The position numbers and the translations under genes are program-made. Of a stretch of 64,000 nucleotides of DNA, positions 27,027 to 34,454 are shown piece by piece. Source of the DNA: Xiheimicrobium sp052034585 (GTDB lineage: Bacteria; Myxococcota; Myxococcia; Myxococcales; Myxococcaceae); contig JBPOIJ010000024.1 in assembly GCA_052034585.1 (NCBI GenBank), positions 23,858 through 87,857 on the forward strand, written 5' to 3'. Within the stretch, counting starts at the first letter, position 1. Every line of letters starts with the position of its first letter. The notes beneath the pieces are model-generated. The model made no database searches and was not told the DNA's origin. It was given only the letters and a program-made list of their open reading frames with translations.

Positions 27027-27699
27027 GGTGTCCCAGACGAAAGCAGAAGGGCTCTATGCACGCCAGTTGGCGGTCGGCCCGATGAAGAACTTCGCCTATC
27101 TCCTCGGGGCGACGGGGGCCGAGGAGGTCGCGGTCGTCGACCCCGCGTGGGACGTGCCGGCCATTCTTCGCGCGGTCGAGGAGGATGGAAAGCGGCTGGT
27201 CGGCGTCTTCCTCTCGCACCACCACTTCGATCACCTCAACGGAGTGCCCGAGCTGCTGCACACCCACGACGTGCCGGTCTACGTGCAGGGCGCCGAGATC
27301 GACTTCGCCGAGCCGGTGCAGAAGCTGGGGAGTGCGGTTCGGCGAGTCGGCCCGGGAGAGGTCGTCGCGATCGGTCCACTCGAGGTGACCTGCGTGCACA
27401 CGCCGGGGCACACGCCGGGCTCGCAGTGCCTGCATTGTCGCGACGCGCTCGTCTCGGGAGACACCGTCTTCGTCAACGCCTGCGGCCGGTGTGATCTCGG
27501 CGGGGGCGACGCGGCGCAGATGTTCGACTCGCTCCATCGCGTGCTTGGTGCGCTCCCAGGCGGCACCGTGCTCTACCCCGGCCACGACTACGGTGACGTG
27601 CCCGTCTCGAGCCTCGAGCGAGAGCGCATCAACAACCCATACTTTCGGCTGAGTCAGCTCGAGACCTTCCTCGCGCATCGAAACCGGCCGCGCGGCTGA
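27025..27699 (+). CDS. Metallo-beta-lactamase-fold hydrolase
   Basis: This is a 225-residue protein. The zinc site is HHHFDHL (HxHxDH), followed by His in HTPGHTPGS, Asp in VSGDTVF and a C-terminal His in YPGHDYG, the pattern of glyoxalase II/persulfide dioxygenase-type enzymes. FVNACGRCDL before the last metal ligand is typical of the hydroxyacylglutathione-hydrolase-like subgroup. It probably hydrolyses a thioester or oxidises a persulfide. The ATG at 27025 has GAGGGAAAG upstream. It overlaps by 2 bp the start codon of the opposite gene (CATG), so its promoter would sit within that gene. Confidence 0.85.
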   Translation: MVSQTKAEGLYARQLAVGPMKNFAYLLGATGAEEVAVVDPAWDVPAILRAVEEDGKRLVGVFLSHHHFDHLNGVPELLHTHDVPVYVQGAEIDFAEPVQKLGSAVRRVGPGEVVAIGPLEVTCVHTPGHTPGSQCLHCRDALVSGDTVFVNACGRCDLGGGDAAQMFDSLHRVLGALPGGTVLYPGHDYGDVPVSSLERERINNPYFRLSQLETFLAHRNRPRG

Positions 27700-27738
27700 C
27701 GGGAACGAAGGCGGCTGAAACTGTGTTCAACTCGCGGC

Positions 27739-28467
27739 ATGCCTCGTGAGCAGCTCCACCTCGGACGCCTCGCGGCCCTCGTCGGCATCGTGATCGTGTC
27801 GGTGTTCTTCTGGGACTCGGCGGTGCTCACGCCCTTCAAGCTGCTCTCGGTGATGGGGCACGAGACCGGGCACGCGATCGCAGCCAAGCTCGTCGGCGGC
27901 GAAGTGAACCAGGTGACCGTGCGCCCAAACCAGTCGGGGGAGTGTCTCTCCGCGATCCCCGAGGGCTTCTTCGGCAAGGTGCTCGTCTACTCGGGTGGCT
28001 ACGTGGGGAGCGCGATCATCTCGGTCGTGCTGCTCCTGCTCACCTTTCGGTTCAACGCCCGCAGGGTGATGCTCGGTGCCGCGGCGGGGTGGCTCGTGGT
28101 GATGGCGCTCTTCTACGGACGCGATCTGTTCACCCTGGGGTTCTGTCTCGGCATGGCGGTGCTCTTCGCGGCAGGTGCGAAGTGGCTCCCGGCCGAGCTC
28201 GTCGGTGGGCTCAACCTCTTCATCGCGACCTTCACCGCCCTCTATGCCGCGATGGATCTGAAGGACGATCTCTGGACCAGCGAGGTGCGGGCGATGAGTG
28301 ATGCGCAGCTCCTCGCCAACGTGACGATCGTGCCGGCCATCGTGTGGGCCGTGCTGTGGACGCTCCTCAGTGTCGCGATCCTCGGGCTCGGCGGGTTCCT
28401 CGCGGTCCGCGAACGGAAGGCGCTGGGTTCCAGCAAGGCGGCCACGATTCCCGTCGCGGTGAGCTGA
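27739..28467 (+). CDS. M50-type membrane metallopeptidase-like protein
   Basis: This is a 242-residue integral membrane protein with six or so hydrophobic helices. The zinc motif HETGH sits in the second segment (GHETGHAIAAKLVGGEV), matching the HExxH of the M50B-like family. A second metal ligand such as the NPDG Asp of site-2 proteases is not obvious, so activity is uncertain. The short periplasmic/cytoplasmic loops leave no PDZ domain. The closest analogues are small M50-like proteins of unknown substrate. It ends 202 bp before the converging DUF4328-like gene. Confidence 0.7.
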   Translation: MPREQLHLGRLAALVGIVIVSVFFWDSAVLTPFKLLSVMGHETGHAIAAKLVGGEVNQVTVRPNQSGECLSAIPEGFFGKVLVYSGGYVGSAIISVVLLLLTFRFNARRVMLGAAAGWLVVMALFYGRDLFTLGFCLGMAVLFAAGAKWLPAELVGGLNLFIATFTALYAAMDLKDDLWTSEVRAMSDAQLLANVTIVPAIVWAVLWTLLSVAILGLGGFLAVRERKALGSSKAATIPVAVS

Positions 28468-28551
28468 GCGGTGACGAACAGTGCACCCCGCGGGTGAAAT
28501 CGATCGATCGTGGCGTGCGCACGGCGTCACGGCACCGAGCGACCAGAGTGG

Positions 28552-28671
28552 CGCCGCATCGACTGGCCGCCGCATCGACAGGCGGCCGAAAGCGAGTGAC
28601 CGCCGAAGGGAGTGCCGCTGCAATCGAGCAACCGCTGCAATCGACGTATCCGAGTCGGCGATGGCCGAGTC
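28552..28671. repeat. Four successive direct-repeat doublets in a convergent spacer
   Basis: In the 202-bp spacer between converging genes, four different short sequences each occur twice with an offset of 15-17 bp: CGCCGCATCGAC (28552 and 28568), GCCGAA with GAGTG (28585/28594 and 28602/28610), CCGCTGCAATCGA (28615 and 28632) and CCGAGTC (28650 and 28665). The last copy runs into the stop codon at 28670. No long inverted repeat or T-run is visible. Confidence 0.7.
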
Positions 28672-29374
28672 AGCCCTGCGCCGAGAGCTCGTTGTTCACG
28701 TCAGTGGTTCGGTTGAGCTCCGCCATCATTCGGCCGCACGCCCAAGCGGCTCCGAGGATCAACACCGAGCCGATGAGCGAGAGGACGTCTCCTGCACCGC
28801 GTGTCTGTCCGTCGTCCAGCCGCATCGCGACGTTCGAGAGGAGGTTTCCCACCAGCCACAGGCCCTGCCAGGTGTTCACCGCGCTGACGCCCGCTTCGGT
28901 CGAGGCGATGTTCTTCGCGATGCCGTAGGGCCGCACGAGGTTGAGGAAGGGAATGAAGAACGAGCCGACGGCCGCCGCCGGAGTGGTGTCGAGCGAGCGA
29001 TTGCGCTGGTGGGCGTGCCTCACGAGGAGGTGGAACCACCAACAGAAGAGGACGATCGCGACCACGAACACCACCAGGTAGAGCAACCCGGAGCACCCGA
29101 CGGCGAAGAGCTGTGGTGATGGGGCCTCGTCGTTTCCGAGGCCGAAGGTCGCGAGGCTCACCACCAACCCCAGCACGGCGGTCGCCCAGACGAAGCCCAT
29201 CGCCCAGCCGCTCCGTTGCGCGAGCGGCGGGAGCGTGCCCACTCGCGCCCGACAACTCGAACAGAGCTGCAGAAGGCCCATCCGAGAGAGACACTCGGAG
29301 CACCCGAAGGCACCGCAGCGCTCGCACACGCCGGTGGCCGCGCGGTCGGGGTGGACTGCGCACAGTGAGCTCAC
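28670..29374 (-). CDS. DUF4328-like membrane protein with N-terminal zinc-finger-like domain
   Basis: This is a 234-residue protein. Residues 5-42 have a B-box/zinc-ribbon-like set of Cys and His (CAVHPDRAATGVCERCGAFGC, then ECL, then CSSCRARVG). Four hydrophobic helices follow. WWFHLLVRHAHQRNRSL and FFIPFLNLVRPYGIAKNI match the DUF4328 pattern. Function is unknown; a membrane sensor or adaptor is possible. The GTG start directly follows the stop of the CNB-domain gene (TGAGTG), so the two are co-transcribed. Confidence 0.75.
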   Translation of the reverse strand: MSSLCAVHPDRAATGVCERCGAFGCSECLSRMGLLQLCSSCRARVGTLPPLAQRSGWAMGFVWATAVLGLVVSLATFGLGNDEAPSPQLFAVGCSGLLYLVVFVVAIVLFCWWFHLLVRHAHQRNRSLDTTPAAAVGSFFIPFLNLVRPYGIAKNIASTEAGVSAVNTWQGLWLVGNLLSNVAMRLDDGQTRGAGDVLSLIGSVLILGAAWACGRMMAELNRTTDVNNELSAQG

Positions 29375-30439
29375 TCAGAGTCCGGGCACGCCCACGGTTC
29401 CACAGAAGACGCTGCGATCGAGCTGCCGTGCGAAGGTCGGCAGGCGCTGCGGCAGGGTGCGGAGGGCGGGGTAGTCGTGGAGCAGCTCGTTCAGATCCTT
29501 GTGGGTCAGGATCGAGACGGTGGCGAACTCGGGCGCGTGGATTCGCAGGCGCGTCGGGGTGCCGCTCATCGCCGCCGTCACCATCACGAACTGGCCGGGC
29601 AGCACCTCGTACGAGCGGGGATGTTCGCCGGGGCGGGCGCGCTCTTCGAGCACCAGCGAGCCGTGGGTCACCACCGCGACGAGGTTGGTGACTTCTCCAG
29701 GCGAGAGCAGCTGGTCGCCGACGTTGAAGGTGCGGTTGGCGAATCGGCCGATCAACCGCGCGCGGGCGATCGAGTCGATGTCGTTGAAGAGCTTGCTCGT
29801 CATGAAGCTCTCGAGCAGCCGCTCCCGGTGCATGCGCAGCAACCGCTCATGCAGCACGTCGTCGCGATCGAGCAGCTCCTGGAGGCGCTCGCCAGCCACC
29901 TCGATGATCACGCAGTCGCCGATCGCCCGGCCGCTCGCCGCCCGGAGCTGCGCGGAGAACAGGCCGAAGAGGCCCAACGACTCACCGCGGTTCGCGTGAC
30001 GCAGCGCCACCTCTCGGCCGTCTTTCTGCCGGAGCAGCTCGACGGTGCCTTCCACCACCACGTAGAAGCTGCGGGCTTCGTCACCCTCGAGGAAGACGAA
30101 CTCACCGTCGGGGATCTCGAGCTGCTGCGCGCCCGTCGCCAGCGCCTCGAGCGAGGCCTCCGGGAGATCCTTGAACATGCGCACCTGCGAGAGCGCGTAC
30201 AAGGCAAGCTCGGGATCGGCGTCGGACTGGGTGAAGATCGGCGCTTCTTCGGGCAGCGGGAGCGGCGAGGTGCTCGGCTCGACGACGACCTCTTCCGACA
30301 CTCGCGTCTCGCGCTCGGCGTCGCGCATCACGTCGAAGGGAATGAGCGATGGCTTCAGCACAGGGGGCTCGACCGGCACGGCCACTCGCGTTCGGCGCTC
30401 TCGGGGAGCGAGCGGAGGCAGCTGATCGACCATGGCCAT
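29375..30439 (-). CDS. Protein with two cyclic-nucleotide-binding-like domains
   Basis: This is a 354-residue soluble protein. After a Pro-rich N-terminus (about 75 residues), residues 85-195 form a cNMP-binding-like beta roll (FVFLEGDEARSFYVVVEGTVELLRQ), and residues 215-340 form a second, more divergent roll. The expected phosphate-binding cassette (GE-x-x-x-x-x-x-x-R-[AST]) in the first is GESLGLFGLFSAQLRAASG, without the canonical GEL...PRxA form, and the second has no clear cassette, so nucleotide binding is doubtful. There is no helix-turn-helix, so it is not a CRP-type regulator. It is the first gene of a leftward pair with the DUF4328-like protein. Confidence 0.8.
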   Translation of the reverse strand: MAMVDQLPPLAPRERRTRVAVPVEPPVLKPSLIPFDVMRDAERETRVSEEVVVEPSTSPLPLPEEAPIFTQSDADPELALYALSQVRMFKDLPEASLEALATGAQQLEIPDGEFVFLEGDEARSFYVVVEGTVELLRQKDGREVALRHANRGESLGLFGLFSAQLRAASGRAIGDCVIIEVAGERLQELLDRDDVLHERLLRMHRERLLESFMTSKLFNDIDSIARARLIGRFANRTFNVGDQLLSPGEVTNLVAVVTHGSLVLEERARPGEHPRSYEVLPGQFVMVTAAMSGTPTRLRIHAPEFATVSILTHKDLNELLHDYPALRTLPQRLPTFARQLDRSVFCGTVGVPGL

Positions 30440-30563
30440 GGGCGAAACCTCGATGCGACGGGTGTGAACGGCGATGCACGGCGGTGTACGGAATTCACTG
30501 ACTTCCCGTCAAGGTGGGGGTGTTCGATTCCTGATCACTGACACTTGCAGGATGATGGGGCAG

Positions 30564-31118
30564 ATGGATTTCAGTGTTGCCATCATCGCGGGTGGACAGG
30601 GCAAGCGGCTCGGTGGGGTGACGAAGGCGCTCCTCGAGGTGAACGGGCGCACGGTGCTGTCGAGGCTCGAGGCGCTCGCCGGTGATCGGCCGATCATCGT
30701 CGTGACCAACACGCCCGAGGTCTTTCCAGGCCATCGCTGCGTGGCGGACGTCGTGGTGGGGAAGGGGGCTCCGGGTGGGGTCGTCACCGCGCTCCTCAGC
30801 GTCACCACGGAGTGGGTGCTGATCGTCGGCTCCGACATGCCGTTTCTCGAGCCGGCGCACCTCGAACGGCTCGTCGAGCGGGTGGGCGAGACGGACGAAG
30901 TCGTGGTCGCGACGCGCGCAGGTCAGCTCGAGCCGCTCTTCGCGCTCTACCGGCGATCGTTGGGGCCGGCGTGGCGCGCGCGGCTGGAGTCGGATCCCTC
31001 GCTGCGTGCGCTCATCACCGACACGAGCTGGAGAGGGGTCCCCATCGACCCTTCGGCGCTCGAGAGCCTCAACACACCTGACGATCTGCTGCGCGCCAAG
31101 GCGTCGCTCCCTCGCTGA
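30564..31118 (+). CDS. MobA-like nucleotidyltransferase
   Basis: This is a 184-residue protein from the ATG at 30564 (30552 and 30555 are possible starts). The N-terminus has IIAGGQGKRLGGVTKAL, the G-G-x-x-x-R-x-G-x-x-K nucleotide loop, and GSDMPFLEP supplies the metal-binding Asp. This matches molybdenum cofactor guanylyltransferase MobA and related NTP transferases. The usual role is attaching GMP to molybdopterin. No other moa/mob genes are in the window, and the related CTP:molybdopterin and sugar-nucleotide transferases cannot be excluded. Confidence 0.82.
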   Translation: MDFSVAIIAGGQGKRLGGVTKALLEVNGRTVLSRLEALAGDRPIIVVTNTPEVFPGHRCVADVVVGKGAPGGVVTALLSVTTEWVLIVGSDMPFLEPAHLERLVERVGETDEVVVATRAGQLEPLFALYRRSLGPAWRARLESDPSLRALITDTSWRGVPIDPSALESLNTPDDLLRAKASLPR

Positions 31119-31171
31119 GGACGGAAAGTTCTCGGAAGCGCGGGGGTTCTGCTACCGTCGACGACTGCTCC

Positions 31172-31702
31172 ATGGCCAAGACGTTCGAGAAAGCCGTCAC
31201 CGGCTTCAACCACAACATCAAGCACAAGGGGAAAGTGTACCACGTCCAGACCGAGGACTCGGGCGTGAACAACCCCCACATCATCACGCACCTGTTCGTG
31301 GGCGGGAACATCCTCGCGACGAAGAAGAACTCGTACGCCGACATCGCCAAGGCGCCGAACCTCGCCGAGCTCGTGCGCGAGCTGATGGAGGAGCAGCACA
31401 AAGAGATGCTGCGGAACCTCATCAACGGGGTCTACGACAACGTCGGCAACACCTCGGTGACGTCGTACCAGCCTGGAGAGATCCACACTGCGCCGAAGCC
31501 GGTCGTCCCGGAGATGCCGCTGATCGAGGCGACGCTGACGCCGCCCTCGCTGCCTCCCGAGGTGCTCGCCGCCCGCCAGCTCAAGGAAGCGCCGAAGGAG
31601 AACAACGTCGGAGTCGAGACGCTGTTCGGTGAAGATCTCATCAGCGAGAAGAGTCTCGACGAGGTGATCTTGAGTTACCTCGCTGGCGAAGGCGGCAGCT
31701 GA
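31172..31702 (+). CDS. Conserved protein of unknown function with a short N-terminal domain
   Basis: This is a 176-residue soluble protein. Residues 1-60 (GFNHNIKHKGKVYHVQTED, then HIITHLFVGGNILATKK) look like a compact beta domain that I have seen in proteins of myxobacteria and relatives, without a known function. It is followed by a helical stretch (LAELVRELMEEQHKEMLRNLI), a Pro-rich linker and an acidic C-terminal helix (ISEKSLDEVILSYLAGE). It sits 3 bp upstream of the lytic transglycosylase gene, probably in one operon. A GCTACCGT block 14 bp upstream of the ATG could be an extended -10 box. Confidence 0.7.
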   Translation: MAKTFEKAVTGFNHNIKHKGKVYHVQTEDSGVNNPHIITHLFVGGNILATKKNSYADIAKAPNLAELVRELMEEQHKEMLRNLINGVYDNVGNTSVTSYQPGEIHTAPKPVVPEMPLIEATLTPPSLPPEVLAARQLKEAPKENNVGVETLFGEDLISEKSLDEVILSYLAGEGGS

Positions 31703-31704
31703 CG

Positions 31705-32730
31705 ATGCTCGTGACCTGGGTGTTGGTGCCGCTGATGGCCGCGGCGGTGGATGGCTCCGTTCCCGATGCCGGGCGTGCAGTCGATGCAGGCAGTCCTGGT
31801 GTCGATGCGGGCGTGTCCTTCGACGGTGGGTACTCGGCGTCGGTGCCGGCCTCGTGGACGCTGGCGGCGAAGCTGGGCAAGGGCTCGGAGGCGCGCGCGG
31901 CGCTCGTGAAAGAGCTGACGGCGAAGGGCGGCGGCGCTGGAGAGACCGCGCTGACTGCCGCCGAGGCCGAGGCGCTGTTCGATGATGCGCGCGCCCAGCT
32001 CGTCTACGGCGACAAGACGGTCTCGATCGTCGCGCCCTCGATGGTGCAGCGGCACCGCCAGGAGCACCTCGACTTGATGAAGTTGTTCCTCAAGCCAGAG
32101 CGGGTGGAGGCCGGGAAGGCGTTCGTGAAGCAGTACGCCGAGCGGCTCCAGGCGACCGAGAAGAAGACCGGGGTCGATGGGAACGTGATCGTCGGCATCT
32201 TGATGTGGGAGTCGAAGCTGGGGACGATCACCGGCGAGTACCGGGCGTTCAACGTCTTCACCTCGCAGGCGTTCTTCATCGACGAGGCGAGCGCGGTGGC
32301 GTTGTCGAGCGCGGACGAGAAGAAGAAGGCCTCGGCAGCGGCGCAGACGAGACGGGTCGAGTCGATTCGCAGTCGCGCGCGAGCGAACCTGGTGGCGCTC
32401 GTGCGGCAGTGCAAGACGCGCGGCATCGACGCGCTCGAGGTCAAGGGCAGCTGGGCCGGCGCGCTCGGTTTTCCGCAGTTCATGCCCGCGTCGCTCCGCT
32501 GGGCAGAGGACGGGAATGGTGACGGGGCGATCGATCTGTTCGACATGGACGACTCGATCGCGTCGATCGGGAAGTACCTCAACGCGCACGGCTTCAAGGA
32601 AGACCGGACGAAGGCGGTGTGGGGCTACAACCACGAAGACGCCTACGTGCAGGGCGTGCTCGCGTTTGCCGATGCGCTGAGAGGGAAGGGCGCTGACGCC
32701 GGGGTGGGAGCGCCCGACGCCGGACGGTGA
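31705..32730 (+). CDS. Membrane-bound lytic transglycosylase, MltB-like
   Basis: This is a 341-residue exported protein. After a signal segment (LVTWVLVPLMAAAVDG) is a spacer with repeated Asp-Ala-Gly triplets (about residues 18-42). The SLT_2/MltB fold follows: catalytic Glu in GILMWESKLG near 160, GALGFPQFMPAS near 250 and DLFDMDDSIASIGKYL near 275, then WGYNHEDAYV. It cleaves the glycan backbone of peptidoglycan to make 1,6-anhydro ends. No lipobox is visible, so it may be periplasmic. The C-terminus has another DAG-type tail (GADAGVGAPDAGR). Confidence 0.88.
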   Translation: MLVTWVLVPLMAAAVDGSVPDAGRAVDAGSPGVDAGVSFDGGYSASVPASWTLAAKLGKGSEARAALVKELTAKGGGAGETALTAAEAEALFDDARAQLVYGDKTVSIVAPSMVQRHRQEHLDLMKLFLKPERVEAGKAFVKQYAERLQATEKKTGVDGNVIVGILMWESKLGTITGEYRAFNVFTSQAFFIDEASAVALSSADEKKKASAAAQTRRVESIRSRARANLVALVRQCKTRGIDALEVKGSWAGALGFPQFMPASLRWAEDGNGDGAIDLFDMDDSIASIGKYLNAHGFKEDRTKAVWGYNHEDAYVQGVLAFADALRGKGADAGVGAPDAGR

Positions 32731-32913
32731 GGGAGAACCGCATCGCCGTCGACGCCAGATGCTGCCGCGAGGCCAAAGGACCGTCGACGTTCAACGCCTA
32801 CGCGAACTCGAGTCGGAAGGTCGTTGAAGCGCTGGTGATTGGGCGACAGGCGTCTCCGATGAACGAATCGGGTTGCGACTTGGGGGACTGGCCCGGCTCC
32901 TCCTCGCCGAGCC

Positions 32914-34443
32914 ATGTCACGACTCGTCCTTCTCTCGCTCTTCGCCACCGCTGCCTCCGCGCAGCCGACTCTCCTTTCGCCGGCCTGGACGATTCAGGGC
33001 GAGCAACCACAAGAACAGCTCGGCTTCGTGGTGCGGGTCGTCGGCGATCTCGACGGTGACGGCCAGCAGGACTTCGTCGTCGCCTCGCCAGCGTTCAAGC
33101 CGACCTCCACGACGCAGGGGAAGGCTCAGGCGTTCTTCTCGGGTCCCACCCTGCGTCGAGGGCCGGTGTTCGACGGCTTCAAGCAGCACTCGTTCGGATT
33201 TGGCGCGCTCGTCGGAGGCGTCGACTTTTCGGGAGACGGAGTGGCCGACTTCGTGGGGAGCGCCCCCACCGAGGCGATCGGGGTCATCGATGCGGGTTGG
33301 GTGGACCCGCAGGGGGACGATCACACCTATGTGGGCGAGCTCTTCGTCTTCGAGTCTCGTCCTGATGCCGGCCACTCCGTCACTCGGACCATGACCGGTT
33401 CGATCAACCATGGCGACTTCGGTCGTTCGCTCGTGTGGATCGGCGGGCCCGACCAGCGCTTCCTCGCGACTCGACCGTCGTTCACCGGCGGCACCGGGTT
33501 TCTCATCAGCGCGAGAACGGGCGCGATCACCGAGCTCGAACACCACCCGCTCGATCAGCCGCAGGTCCCCGAGCGGAAGGGCTACTTCGCCTTCGAGGTC
33601 GGTGATCTCACCGCAGACGGAACCGTCGACGTCGCGCTCTGCGCGCCAGTGCAGGATCCGGCGACCAAGAACCCGACCGGGCGGCACCCGGGGCGGGTGT
33701 ACTTCTACGACGGCGCCACCGGCGGGCTGATCAACGTGCTCGAAGGCGAGGACAACTCCAACCTCGGGCTGGCGGTCGCGCGCATCGGCGACGTCGATCA
33801 CGACGGAATACGGGAGCTCCTCGTCGGTGCTCCGGCACGTTCTCAGTACCGCGGCGCTGCGTACGTGATCAGTGGTGCGGCGCTCCAAGGAACGAGTCCC
33901 CTGTCACCGCGAGTCCAGAAGATCCCGACGCCCGCCTCGGGAGCGCCGTCGCTCGTGCTCAACGCCTGGTACGGCACCGCCGTGAGTCAGCTCGTCGGCC
34001 AGTCGGTCGTTGCCTTGGGAGACGATCTCTTCGCCATCTCCCACAACGGCGCTGACAACTTCACCGGGAAGGTCGTGATCCACCGGCTCGATGGGTCGAT
34101 CGTCGCCGAGGCCCGAGGACGCGCTCGCGGTGAGTTCTTCGGAACCTGGCTCGCGGCTCCGACGCCCACCGTGTTGGTCGCGGGCTCTCCCTACTCCGGC
34201 GCCACCGGTACCGACTTCCGCGGGAAGGTCGACGTCATCGAGGTTCGACGGACCGCACCAGATGCGGGAAGCGACCTCGACGCGGGGCAACCGAGCGACG
34301 CGGGGACGGTCACTGCGATCGAGCTCGACGAAGCTGGCGGCACGCTCGGAGGTCCTCCTCATGGGTGCGGCTGTGGTGCCGGCACCGGGCTCTCGCTGCT
34401 CGGGCTGATCATCTCAATCGCGATCGGACGCAGACGCTGGTAA
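32914..34443 (+). CDS. Secreted FG-GAP/integrin-alpha-like protein with MYXO-CTERM-like tail
   Basis: This is a 509-residue exported protein. A signal peptide (LVLLSLFATAASAQ) is followed by FG-GAP repeats with calcium-loop-like motifs: VGDLDGDGQQDFVVASP near 43-60, VDFSGDGVADFVGSAP near 110, VGDLTADGTVDVALCAP near 230 and IGDVDHDGIRELLVGAP near 290. This suggests a beta-propeller. The C-terminus is an Asp-Ala-Gly linker, then GCGCGAGTGLSLLGL, a helix and Arg-Arg-Arg-Trp, which is the MYXO-CTERM sorting architecture thought to anchor proteins at the myxobacterial surface. The 183-bp spacer in front of it has a 7-bp inverted repeat (TTCAACG/CGTTGAA) but no clear promoter. Confidence 0.88.
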   Translation: MSRLVLLSLFATAASAQPTLLSPAWTIQGEQPQEQLGFVVRVVGDLDGDGQQDFVVASPAFKPTSTTQGKAQAFFSGPTLRRGPVFDGFKQHSFGFGALVGGVDFSGDGVADFVGSAPTEAIGVIDAGWVDPQGDDHTYVGELFVFESRPDAGHSVTRTMTGSINHGDFGRSLVWIGGPDQRFLATRPSFTGGTGFLISARTGAITELEHHPLDQPQVPERKGYFAFEVGDLTADGTVDVALCAPVQDPATKNPTGRHPGRVYFYDGATGGLINVLEGEDNSNLGLAVARIGDVDHDGIRELLVGAPARSQYRGAAYVISGAALQGTSPLSPRVQKIPTPASGAPSLVLNAWYGTAVSQLVGQSVVALGDDLFAISHNGADNFTGKVVIHRLDGSIVAEARGRARGEFFGTWLAAPTPTVLVAGSPYSGATGTDFRGKVDVIEVRRTAPDAGSDLDAGQPSDAGTVTAIELDEAGGTLGGPPHGCGCGAGTGLSLLGLIISIAIGRRRW

Positions 34444-34454
34444 CTCAGCGCGCC

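Noticed and set aside
28481..29119. A 212-residue plus-strand frame starting in the repeat spacer
   Set aside because: Runs antisense to the DUF4328-like gene for most of its length and has no domain; the repeats themselves do not give a repeated peptide.
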